NCBI RefSeq assembly: GCF_025602895.1
Contig: NW_026516316.1
Span: forward strand, 86,173-150,172
Source of the DNA: Polychytrium aggregatum
Lineage: Eukaryota > Chytridiomycota > Chytridiomycetes > Polychytriales
Reading direction: 5' to 3'
Length of the DNA stretch: 64,000 nt
Part shown: positions 55,854 to 64,000 of the stretch, piece after piece
Position numbering within the stretch: position 1 is the stretch's first letter
Layout: every line of letters starts with the position of its first letter
Program-made: the position numbers and the translations under genes
Notes under the pieces: model-generated
Database searches by the model: none
What the model was told of the DNA's origin: nothing
What the model saw: the letters and a program-made list of their open reading frames with translations, nothing else

Positions 55854-55866
55854 AAAGGAGGGGAGA

Positions 55867-56182
55867 TGTCAGATCACGGGATCAAGAGGAGATCAAAAGA
55901 AAAAGATAGAGAAGGGTTTTATTGATCTTAGCGAGGCTAGGATCTAGAGTCAAGTGTGTCTGGGGTCGAAGGTGATGACCAGAAACATGAGCGGGTGAAG
56001 GCGGGCTATTTATCTGTCTGGCGGTCCCGGAGGCGAAGCCTGCCGCAGCGGGGGCGAAGCAGCGGAGGCGGCGGGACAGCAGCCAGGCAGCAACGGCTAA
56101 CCGGAGAAACATGTGAAAGTCTGACAAATGCTCGGTGGCTGACAAATGCGGGTGACACAGCGTCTGACTAATGCATGGTCGA
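55867..56182 (-). repeat. B4 3' LTR, first part
   Basis: First 316 bases (plus-strand order) of a family B LTR, inserted in the A2 leader after GGAGA. Broken by B3; the rest is at 61902-62056. Confidence 0.95.
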
Positions 56183-56648
56183 TGTCACAGATCGCTCTGC
56201 CCGCCTAGCTGCACCGTCGCACTTGTGTCACTGTTTGCGTCGCACACTTTCCTTTTCCTTTGTCCTGTGACGCCTTTCCTTTTTCCTTGCTCTCATGTTG
56301 CACACGCCGCTCTGTTTTCCCTGCATTTGTCATCGACCATGCATTAGTCAGACGCTGTGTCACCCGCATTTGTCAGCCACCGAGCATTTGTCAGACTTTC
56401 ACATGTTTCTCCGGTTAGCCGTTGCTGCCTGGCTGCTGTCCCGCCGCCTCCGCTGCTTCGCCCCCGCTGCGGCAGGCTTCGCCTCCGGGACCGCCAGACA
56501 GATAAATAGCCCGCCTTCACCCGCTCATGTTTCTGGTCATCACCTTCGACCCCAGACACACTTGACTCTAGATCCTAGCCTCGCTAAGATCAATAAAACC
56601 CTTCTCTATCTTTTTCTTTTGATCTCCTCTTGATCCCGTGATCTGACA
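56183..56648 (+). repeat. B3 5' LTR (466 bp)
   Basis: TGTCA...TGACA; TATA box ATAAATAG at about 56503-56510, AATAAA at about 56592. The A at 56648 starts the gag ATG, and TGGTAGC follows at 56649-56655. Confidence 0.96.
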
Positions 56649-57706
56649 TGGTAGCATCGGTCGATCCCGCCGTCAATGCCTGTCTCCAGGCCCTTGAACA
56701 ACTATCGCTCGAGGACCGCGCCCTGGTCCTCTCCGCCCTGACTGCCCAGCCGAATCTCCCCACGGTCCCTCCCGGTTTCAAGCGTCCCAAGATCCCGCTC
56801 CCCGACGCCTTCACTGGCGAGCGTAAGGCTGCTGTCGTTGACGAGTTTGTCTTCTCAATGACCGAGTACATTGCCTTCCACAGTCTCGATGACGCCACCG
56901 CTGTCGCCACCGTCGCCATGAACCTCAAGGGCAAGGCCAAGACCTGGTGGCGCCTCTGGTCCCAGGGCAAGCAACTCGACAACCTGACCCCGGCCGCCGT
57001 CCTGTCCCTCGTCCGCGACACCTTCCTTCCGTCCACCTCGCTGCGCACCACCGAGGATGAGTTCGAAGCACTGCGCCACACCGGCTCCGTCGAGCAGTTC
57101 AACTCTCGCTTCCGCGATCTCCTCCTCGAGCTGCCCCACTTCAGCAACAACCGCCAGAACCTGCAGCGCTACCTCACCAAGCTCAAGCACAGGGTGCGCA
57201 TCGAAGTCGAATGGAAGCTTGACTCCAACACAGCCACCCTCGAAGATGCCATGGCCCTCGCCGAGCGATACGAGTCCATTATGGGTCAATCGCAACCCCT
57301 GATGCAGCAGCCCGCTCGCACTCAGTTCCGCGATCAACCCTTCCGCGAGCTCCAGTTCCAGCGACCTCCTCTCTTCCGCGCTCCACCTGGTCAGCCGCAG
57401 TTCCGCCCAATGGTCCGTCCTCCTCGTCCCGCCTTCCAGCCGACCCAGCCTCCCGCACGTGACCCCAACGCCATGGACCTCGACAACGTCGACATGCGCC
57501 CGATCAAGAAGCTCACCGACCGCGAGAAGGAGTACCTCCGCCGTAACGGAGGCTGCTTCCGCTGCCGCAAGTTCGGCCACATCGCCTCGCAGTGTCCCTT
57601 GAACCAGCCCCGCATCAACGCCATCGTCGAGACCGCCGACCAGGCCACCTTCTACGAAGATCAGGGAAACGACGAGGCGGCAACCCCTGGATACTACGAC
57701 CTCTGA
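56648..57706 (+). CDS. gag: B3 gag
   Basis: Intact 352 residues. Residue 5 is Val, where B1 and B2 have Asp. CCHC knuckle present. Slippery GGGAAAC at 57664-57670. Confidence 0.95.
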   Translation: MVASVDPAVNACLQALEQLSLEDRALVLSALTAQPNLPTVPPGFKRPKIPLPDAFTGERKAAVVDEFVFSMTEYIAFHSLDDATAVATVAMNLKGKAKTWWRLWSQGKQLDNLTPAAVLSLVRDTFLPSTSLRTTEDEFEALRHTGSVEQFNSRFRDLLLELPHFSNNRQNLQRYLTKLKHRVRIEVEWKLDSNTATLEDAMALAERYESIMGQSQPLMQQPARTQFRDQPFRELQFQRPPLFRAPPGQPQFRPMVRPPRPAFQPTQPPARDPNAMDLDNVDMRPIKKLTDREKEYLRRNGGCFRCRKFGHIASQCPLNQPRINAIVETADQATFYEDQGNDEAATPGYYDL

Positions 57707-60700
57707 AGGACCCGGCGAGTTGCCGCCATCCGACTCCGACCCCCGACGCTGAACTATTGACTCTCGCCACCGGACCTCACCTGATCAACTCTCTCATCGA
57801 CGAACCCCACCGCATTGCCGCCAACCACGGCAAGGGACTGCTTGTGATCGACGCCACCCTCAACGGCTCCCCGATCACCGTCCTCATCGACCCTGGTGCG
57901 ACCAACTCGCACATCTCCGAGACCCTCGCCTCGACCCTCGACCTTCGAACCAAGACCACCGCCAACGCCGTCACGATGCCCAACGGCAAGTCCTTCCCGT
58001 CCTCCGTCACCGATCCCGTCGACCTCACCATCCACGACTACCACGCCCGCATCAACCTCTTCACCGCGCCACTCACCTGGGACGTTATCCTCGGCAAGAA
58101 CTGGCTCGACCAGACCAACCCCGAGATCGACTGGCCCTCCAACCGAATCAAGTTCTCGATCGACGGGAAGCACCACACTTGGACGGCATCGCGACCCGAC
58201 ACCGGAATGCCACTCACGACCCTCGAACTCCGATCCCAGTACCACATGTCGACCCAGCAGATCAACGCACTGGCTTCGACTCCCGGCGCCGTGTATGTTT
58301 GTACTCTGAGCAGTGACTTGAATACAGTTGCTGTTGAACCCTACGACCCCGTTGCCCAACTTGCCCGTGTCCTCGAACCACTGACCCCCGAACACCGATC
58401 CATCATCGCAAAGTACCGCGATGCCTTCAACGAACTCAAGGAACTCCCGCCTCACCGACCCGGCATCGACATGAACATCCAACTCGACGACTCTGCCAAG
58501 CCAACCTGGTCGTCGCTCTACCAAATGTCGGCCGAAGAACTCGCTCGTCTCAAAGACGAACTCGACCGATTGCTCCGGATCGGCCACATCCGCAAGTCCG
58601 TCTCGCCCTTCGGCGCACCGATCTTCTGGGTCAAGCAGGGCGACAAGTTCCGACTCGTCTTTGACTTCCGCGCCCTCAACAAGATCACCGTCAAGGACCG
58701 CACCGCGCTGCCCAACATGCGCGAGATCATCGACCGCCTGTCCAAGTGCCGTGTCTTCTCCAAGCTCGACTTGCAACGCGGATTCCACCAGATCCGCATT
58801 GCCGACGCCGACACCCCCAAGACGGCCTTCAGGACCAAGTACGGCCACTTTGAGTGGCTTGTGATGCCCTTCGGCCTCGCCAACAGTCCCTCCGTGTTCC
58901 AAGCCGCGATGAACGACATCTTCCGCGAGTTCATCGACGACTTTGTGTTCGTCTACATCGACGACATCCTGATCGCATCCGAGGACGAGGACCAGCACAT
59001 CCGCCACATCGAACTGGTCCTCGACAAGATCCACCGACACGGCTTCAAGATCCGACCCGAGAAGTGTTCGTTCTTCAACTCGACCGTCACCTATCTCGGC
59101 TTCATCATCGGCGAAGGACGCATCCAAGTGCATCCCTCGCGCATCGACGCCATCAAGAACTACCCGCGACCAACGACCGAACACGAACTCCGCAGCTTCC
59201 TCGGCTTGACCAACACCATCATGAGCTTTGTCCCTGGCTACGCTGCCCTCGCCGGTCCACTCTCGACTCTGATCACCACCCGCTCCGCCAACTCGACCAA
59301 GTCCGTCGTCTGGGACGACAACGCCATCGCCGCCTTCGAGCAGCTCAAGTTGCTCTCGCCTCAGTCGCTGCACATGGTCAACCCGGACAAGGACATTCAC
59401 CTCTTCACCGACTGGTCCGAGTCAAGCGCATCGATTGGTGGATGGATCGGGCAGGACATGGACGGATCCGGCACGGTGCGCCCCATCGCTTTCAACTCGC
59501 AGAAACTGCACGGATCCGAACTCAACTACTCGCCCTACAACGGCGAGCTGCTGTCGATCACCCGCCACCTCGACAAGTTCAAGAACTACCTCGTCGGCCG
59601 CAAAGTCTTCCTCCACACCGACCAGAAGGCGCTCAAGCACATCCTCGACTCCAAGACCCTCAACAAGCGCCAACAGCGAGCCATCGACACGATGCTGGAC
59701 TTTGACCTCGAGATCCAGTGGATCCCCGGCTCGTGGAACAAGGTCGCCGACGTGCTCTCGCGCACACCGACAGCCATCTCCAAGGCCGTCCAAGTCTCGA
59801 TCATCAACGCGATTGTCAACCTCGGACCCTCGCCCGACGATCTCTTGGACACCATCCGCACTCAGTACAGCTCCGACCCGATCCTGTCAGCACTGATCTC
59901 GGTCCTCCGCGACAACTCGACCGACGGACTCAAGCCGTGGATGAAGGCACAGCTGCACCGCTTCTCACTTCGACACGGGATTCTCTACTTCGACTCGACC
60001 CGCATCTGCATCCCCGGCAAGGACCTCCGCATCTCGATCATCAAGGACCACCACGACTCTGTCTGTGCAGCTCACCCCGGCACCAACACGCTCTACAAAG
60101 CCATCTCGACACACTACTACTGGCCCGCCATGTCCAAGGACATTGCCGAGTGGGTCTCGCACTGCGACATCTGCCAGCGAGCCAAGATCCGACGACAACA
60201 AGCATACGGTCACTTCTCCCGGATCCCTGTGGCCACCCGCAAGATGGACACTGTCGCCCTCGACTTCATCCTCGGACTCCCGCCTGTCACGGACTCACTC
60301 TCGGGACGCACCTTCAACTCGATCACGATCTTTGTCGACTCCCTCACCAAGTACGTCGTCCTGGTTCCTGGCAACAAGACCGACTCGGCCGAAGACGTCG
60401 CCCGCCAGTACTTCCGCGATGTCTTTGTGCACTTTGGACTCGCCGGCACTTTCATCTCGGATCACGACACACGCTTCCGGTCGGCCTTCTGGACAGGACT
60501 TAACACTCTGCTCAAGACCGAACTCCGGATCGCCTTTGCCCACCACCACGAGGCCGCCGGACAAGTCGAACGCTTTGTGGCAACCGTCGCCGAGGCCATC
60601 CGCTGTTCGACTCTGGCCCTCGGCTCCCGCTGGATCGATCAAGTGCCATACATCCAGTTCGCGCTCAACTCACACAGCTCAGCTTCGACTGGACATTCGC

Positions 60701-61401
60701 CCTTCTTCCTGATGCACGGTCAGCATCCTCGCACTCCTGCCAACACCGACATCATCGCCGAGTCCAACCCTGCAGCACAGTCGATCGAGGAGATGCAAGC
60801 GACTCTGGACTTGGTCTCGGACAACATCGGCAAGGCCCAGGACCGGGCCCTGTACTACGCCAACCGACATCGACGCGATATCAGCTACGACATTGGCGAC
60901 CAAGTCCTGATCGACACGACCGCGTATCACTTCAGCACGGACGACGTCACACCCTCCAAGATGCGGATGCCGTACTTGGGACCCTTCAAGATCATCGAGA
61001 AGATCGGAACGACTGGATATCGACTTCGACTCCCGAGGACCCTCCGATTTACAACCGAACTCCCCGCTTCCGCCCTCGTCCCCTACAACACACCATCGAC
61101 CGACCAACTTGTGTTTGATGAACCCGGACCCAACCACAACGACGAATCAGTGTTCGAAGCGATCATTGGACACAGGATCAACCGACGACGTCGACTTCCT
61201 GGATATCGACACGAGTTCTTGCTCCGCTGGCAGGGATACGACCCATCTTACGACTCGTGGGCACCACTGGCCGAACTCTTGGATGGAGGACTCGCAGATA
61301 TCCACGACTTCCTCAGCCGCAACCGCAACCTTCCGGAAATGGACACACTGATCGACCTTTGCCAAGCACAAGTGCAACGCAACTCGGGATCGAAAAATTG
61401 A
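57670..61401 (+). CDS. pol: B3 pol
   Basis: Intact, about 1243 residues, with all domains as in B1. It has Gln for Arg in DMNIQLDD (near 58483), a difference private to this copy. Confidence 0.95.
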   Translation, partial: RRGGNPWILRPLKDPASCRHPTPTPDAELLTLATGPHLINSLIDEPHRIAANHGKGLLVIDATLNGSPITVLIDPGATNSHISETLASTLDLRTKTTANAVTMPNGKSFPSSVTDPVDLTIHDYHARINLFTAPLTWDVILGKNWLDQTNPEIDWPSNRIKFSIDGKHHTWTASRPDTGMPLTTLELRSQYHMSTQQINALASTPGAVYVCTLSSDLNTVAVEPYDPVAQLARVLEPLTPEHRSIIAKYRDAFNELKELPPHRPGIDMNIQLDDSAKPTWSSLYQMSAEELARLKDELDRLLRIGHIRKSVSPFGAPIFWVKQGDKFRLVFDFRALNKITVKDRTALPNMREIIDRLSKCRVFSKLDLQRGFHQIRIADADTPKTAFRTKYGHFEWLVMPFGLANSPSVFQAAMNDIFREFIDDFVFVYIDDILIASEDEDQHIRHIELVLDKIHRHGFKIRPEKCSFFNSTVTYLGFIIGEGRIQVHPSRIDAIKNYPRPTTEHELRSFLGLTNTIMSFVPGYAALAGPLSTLITTRSANSTKSVVWDDNAIAAFEQLKLLSPQSLHMVNPDKDIHLFTDWSESSASIGGWIGQDMDGSGTVRPIAFNSQKLHGSELNYSPYNGELLSITRHLDKFKNYLVGRKVFLHTDQKALKHILDSKTLNKRQQRAIDTMLDFDLEIQWIPGSWNKVADVLSRTPTAISKAVQVSIINAIVNLGPSPDDLLDTIRTQYSSDPILSALISVLRDNSTDGLKPWMKAQLHRFSLRHGILYFDSTRICIPGKDLRISIIKDHHDSVCAAHPGTNTLYKAISTHYYWPAMSKDIAEWVSHCDICQRAKIRRQQAYGHFSRIPVATRKMDTVALDFILGLPPVTDSLSGRTFNSITIFVDSLTKYVVLVPGNKTDSAEDVARQYFRDVFVHFGLAGTFISDHDTRFRSAFWTGLNTLLKTELRIAFAHHHEAAGQVERFVATVAEAIRCSTLALGSRWIDQVPYIQFALNSHSSASTGHSPFFLMHGQHPRTPANTDIIAESNPAAQSIEEMQATLDLVSDNIGKAQDRALYYANRHRRDISYDIGDQVLIDTTAYHFSTDDVTPSKMRMPYLGPFKIIEKIGTTGYRLRLPRTLRFTTELPASALVPYNTPSTDQLVFDEPGPNHNDESVFEAIIGHRINRRRRLPGYRHEFLLRWQGYDPSYDSWAPLAELLDGGLADIHDFLSRNRNLPEMDTLIDLCQAQVQRNSGSKN

Positions 61402-61435
61402 TGGTTTGACTTGAGCACAATTTTTCTGGGGGGGA

Positions 61436-61901
61436 TGTCACAGATCGCTCTGCCCGCCTAGCTGCACCGTCGCACTTGTGTCACTGTTTGCGTCGCACAC
61501 TTTCCTTTTCCTTTGTCCTGTGACGCCTTTCCTTTTTCCTTGCTCTCATGTTGCACACGCCGCTCTGTTTTCCCTGCATTTGTCATCGACCATGCATTAG
61601 TCAGACGCTGTGTCACCCGCATTTGTCAGCCACCGAGCATTTGTCAGACTTTCACATGTTTCTCCGGTTAGCCGTTGCTGCCTGGCTGCTGTCCCGCCGC
61701 CTCCGCTGCTTCGCCCCCGCTGCGGCAGGCTTCGCCTCCGGGACCGCCAGACAGATAAATAGCCCGCCTTCACCCGCTCATGTTTCTGGTCATCACCTTC
61801 GACCCCAGACACACTTGACTCTAGATCCTAGCCTCGCTAAGATCAATAAAACCCTTCTCTATCTTTTTCTTTTGATCTCCTCTTGATCCCGTGATCTGAC
61901 A
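61436..61901 (+). repeat. B3 3' LTR (466 bp)
   Basis: Preceded by a G-run purine tract at 61428-61435. Same sequence as the 5' LTR by eye. Confidence 0.96.
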
Positions 61902-62056
61902 GTCGATGACAAATGCAGGGAAAACAGAGCGGCGTGTGCAACATGAGAGCAAGGAAAAAGGAAAGGCGTCACAGGACAAAGGAAAAGGAAAGTGTGCGAC
62001 GCAAACAGTGACACAAGTGCGACGGTGCAGCTAGGCGGGCAGAGCGATCTGTGACA
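61902..62056 (-). repeat. B4 3' LTR, second part
   Basis: Completes the 466-bp LTR begun at 55867 after removal of B3 and one copy of GTCGA (316 + 155 - 5 = 466). Confidence 0.95.
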
Positions 62057-62090
62057 TCCCCCCCAGAAAAATTGTGCTCAAGTCAAACCA

Positions 62091-64000
62091 TCAATTTTTC
62101 GATCCCGAGTTGCGTTGCACTTGTGCTTGGCAAAGGTCGATCAGTGTGTCCATTTCCGGAAGGTTGCGGTTGCGGCTGAGGAAGTCGTGGATATCTGCGA
62201 GTCCTCCATCCAAGAGTTCGGCCAGTGGTGCCCACGAGTCGTAAGATGGGTCGTATCCCTGCCAGCGGAGCAAGAACTCGTGTCGATATCCAGGAAGTCG
62301 ACGTCGTCGGTTGATCCTGTGTCCAATGATCGCTTCGAACACTGATTCGTCGTTGTGGTTGGGTCCGGGTTCATCAAACACAAGTTGGTCGGTCGATGGT
62401 GTGTTGTAGGGGACGAGGGCGGAAGCGGGGAGTTCGGTTGTAAATCGGAGGGTCCTCGGGAGTCGAAGTCGATATCCAGTCGTTCCGATCTTCTCGATGA
62501 TCTTGAAGGGTCCCAAGTACGGCATCCGCATCTTGGAGGGTGTGACGTCGTCCGTGCTGAAGTGATACGCGGTCGTGTCGATCAGGACTTGGTCGCCAAT
62601 GTCGTAGCTGATATCGCGTCGATGTCGGTTGGCGTAGTACAGGGCCCGGTCCTGGGCCTTGCCGATGTTGTCCGAGACCAAGTCCAGAGTCGCTTGCATC
62701 TCCTCGATCGACTGTGCTGCAGGGTTGGACTCGGCGATGATGTCGGTGTTGGCAGGAGTGCGAGGATGCTGACCGTGCATCAGGAAGAAGGGCGAATGTC
62801 CAGTCGAAGCTGAGCTGTGTGAGTTGAGCGCGAACTGGATGTATGGCACTTGATCGATCCAGCGGGAGCCGAGGGCCAGAGTCGAACAGCGGATGGCCTC
62901 GGCGACGGTTGCCACAAAGCGTTCGACTTGTCCGGCGGCCTCGTGGTGGTGGGCAAAGGCGATCCGGAGTTCGGTCTTGAGCAGAGTGTTAAGTCCTGTC
63001 CAGAAGGCCGACCGGAAGCGTGTGTCGTGATCCGAGATGAAAGTGCCGGCGAGTCCAAAGTGCACAAAGACATCGCGGAAGTACTGGCGGGCGACGTCTT
63101 CGGCCGAGTCGGTCTTGTTGCCAGGAACCAGGACGACGTACTTGGTGAGGGAGTCGACAAAGATCGTGATCGAGTTGAAGGTGCGTCCCGAGAGTGAGTC
63201 CGTGACAGGCGGGAGTCCGAGGATGAAGTCGAGGGCGACAGTGTCCATCTTGCGGGTGGCCACAGGGATCCGGGAGAAGTGACCGTATGCTTGTTGTCGT
63301 CGGATCTTGGCTCGCTGGCAGATGTCGCAGTGCGAGACCCACTCGGCAATGTCCTTGGACATGGCGGGCCAGTAGTAGTGTGTCGAGATGGCCTTGTAGA
63401 GCGTGTTGGTGCCGGGGTGAGCTGCACAGACAGAGTCGTGGTGGTCCTTGATGATCGAGATGCGGAGGTCCTTGCCGGGGATGCAGATGCGGGTCGAGTC
63501 GAAGTAGAGAATCCCGTGTCGAAGTGAGAAGCGGTGCAGCTGTGCCTTCATCCACGGCTTGAGTCCGTCGGTCGAGTTGTCGCGGAGGACCGAGATCAGT
63601 GCTGACAGGATCGGGTCGGAGCTGTACTGAGTGCGGATGGTGTCCAAGAGATCGTCGGGCGAGGGTCCGAGGTTGACAATCGCGTTGATGATCGAGACTT
63701 GGACGGCCTTGGAGATGGCTGTCGGTGTGCGCGAGAGCACGTCGGCGACCTTGTTCCACGAGCCGGGGATCCACTGGATCTCGAGGTCAAAGTCCAGCAT
63801 CGTGTCGATGGCTCGCTGTTGGCGCTTGTTGAGGGTCTTGGAGTCGAGATGTGCTTGAGCGCCTTCTGGTCGGTGTGGAGGAAGACTTTGCGGCCGACGA
63901 GGGTAGTTCTTGAACTTTGTCGAGGTGGCGGGTGATCGACAGCAGCTCGCCGTTGTAGGGCGAGTAGTTGAGTTCGGATCCGTGCAGTTTCTGCGAGTTG
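62091..64000 (-). CDS. pol: B4 pol (partial, with indels near the window edge)
   Basis: The C-terminal half of pol: end of RNase H, integrase and chromodomain are intact from 63800 down to the stop at 62091. Between 63846 and 63925 there are three single-base indels against B1-B3 (one loss near 63848, one gain near 63900, one gain near 63918), which break the frame. They could be true decay or base-call errors. Confidence 0.85.
   Translation of the reverse strand, partial: TRRNCTDPNSTTRPTTASCCRSPATSTKFKNYPRRPQSLPPHRPEGAQAHLDSKTLNKRQQRAIDTMLDFDLEIQWIPGSWNKVADVLSRTPTAISKAVQVSIINAIVNLGPSPDDLLDTIRTQYSSDPILSALISVLRDNSTDGLKPWMKAQLHRFSLRHGILYFDSTRICIPGKDLRISIIKDHHDSVCAAHPGTNTLYKAISTHYYWPAMSKDIAEWVSHCDICQRAKIRRQQAYGHFSRIPVATRKMDTVALDFILGLPPVTDSLSGRTFNSITIFVDSLTKYVVLVPGNKTDSAEDVARQYFRDVFVHFGLAGTFISDHDTRFRSAFWTGLNTLLKTELRIAFAHHHEAAGQVERFVATVAEAIRCSTLALGSRWIDQVPYIQFALNSHSSASTGHSPFFLMHGQHPRTPANTDIIAESNPAAQSIEEMQATLDLVSDNIGKAQDRALYYANRHRRDISYDIGDQVLIDTTAYHFSTDDVTPSKMRMPYLGPFKIIEKIGTTGYRLRLPRTLRFTTELPASALVPYNTPSTDQLVFDEPGPNHNDESVFEAIIGHRINRRRRLPGYRHEFLLRWQGYDPSYDSWAPLAELLDGGLADIHDFLSRNRNLPEMDTLIDLCQAQVQRNSGSKN

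Larger units (their letters stand above)
50847..55866 (-). mobile_element. Ty3/gypsy chromovirus A2, 5' end cut by B4
   Basis: Second family A copy, inserted in C after ACGTC (50842-50846). It has its 3' LTR, pol, gag and most of the leader. Its leader is broken at 55866 by B4, and the 5' LTR should lie beyond the right window edge. Confidence 0.93.
56183..61901 (+). mobile_element. Complete Ty3/gypsy chromovirus B3, inverted
   Basis: The only family B copy on the plus strand. Target duplication GTCGA (56178-56182 and 61902-61906). It sits inside the LTR of B4. Confidence 0.96.

Noticed and set aside
56295-56633. A 112-codon open frame in every full family B LTR
   Set aside because: It begins upstream of the TATA box and crosses the TATA and poly-A signals, so it would not be on the element RNA; composition is Cys/Pro/His-rich and matches nothing.

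Overview
This window looks like a fungal nuclear chromosome. The protein genes have many short GT-AG introns, and the proteins are typical opisthokont and fungal ones: a Vam7-type SNARE, an Atg22-like transporter, Dbf4, NKAP, SmG and ribosomal protein uL24. GC content is high and codons prefer C or G at the third position. The intron density, a tyrosine-kinase-like kinase and chromodomain Ty3/gypsy elements would fit an early-diverging, chytrid-like fungus, but that placement is inference.

Positions 1 to about 29,700 are a host-gene domain. In order: the 3' part of an Atg22-like vacuolar transporter (+), SmG (+), ribosomal protein L26/uL24 (+), a double YdcZ/DUF606 membrane protein (-), an NKAP-family splicing factor (+), a Vam7-like PX/Qc-SNARE (+), a secreted amidase (+), a large Dbf4-like Cdc7-kinase subunit (-) and a TKL kinase (+) followed by a decayed coding-like tail. 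Intergenic DNA holds micro- and minisatellites and one dispersed repeat. The genes look like an ordinary mix with no shared pathway, apart from two RNA-processing genes (SmG, NKAP) and two vacuole genes (Atg22-like, Vam7).

Positions 30,419 to 64,000 are made almost wholly of nested Ty3/gypsy chromodomain retrotransposons. I call the families A (237-bp LTR), B (466-bp LTR), C (probable 545-bp LTR) and D (419-bp LTR). The order of insertion can be read from five-base target duplications: an old B LTR (B5) is broken by D; D is broken by A1 and apparently by C; C is broken by B1, B2 and A2; A2 is broken by B4; and B4's own LTR is broken by B3 in the opposite direction. A1, B1, B2 and B3 have paired LTRs that read as identical and intact gag and pol frames, so they look recently active.

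The most interesting signals are mechanistic. Families A, B and C each have pol in the -1 frame, and each has a different candidate slippery heptamer at the gag end (GGGTTTT, GGGAAAC, GGAAAAC). Families A and C lack an obvious tRNA primer site directly at the LTR. Instead they have 10-nt and 9-nt complementarity between the base just after the 5' LTR and a site inside the LTR close to the expected RNA start, as in Tf1-type self-priming. Family B instead starts TGGTAGC directly after the LTR, as for an initiator-tRNA-Met primer, and its gag start codon begins on the last base of the LTR.
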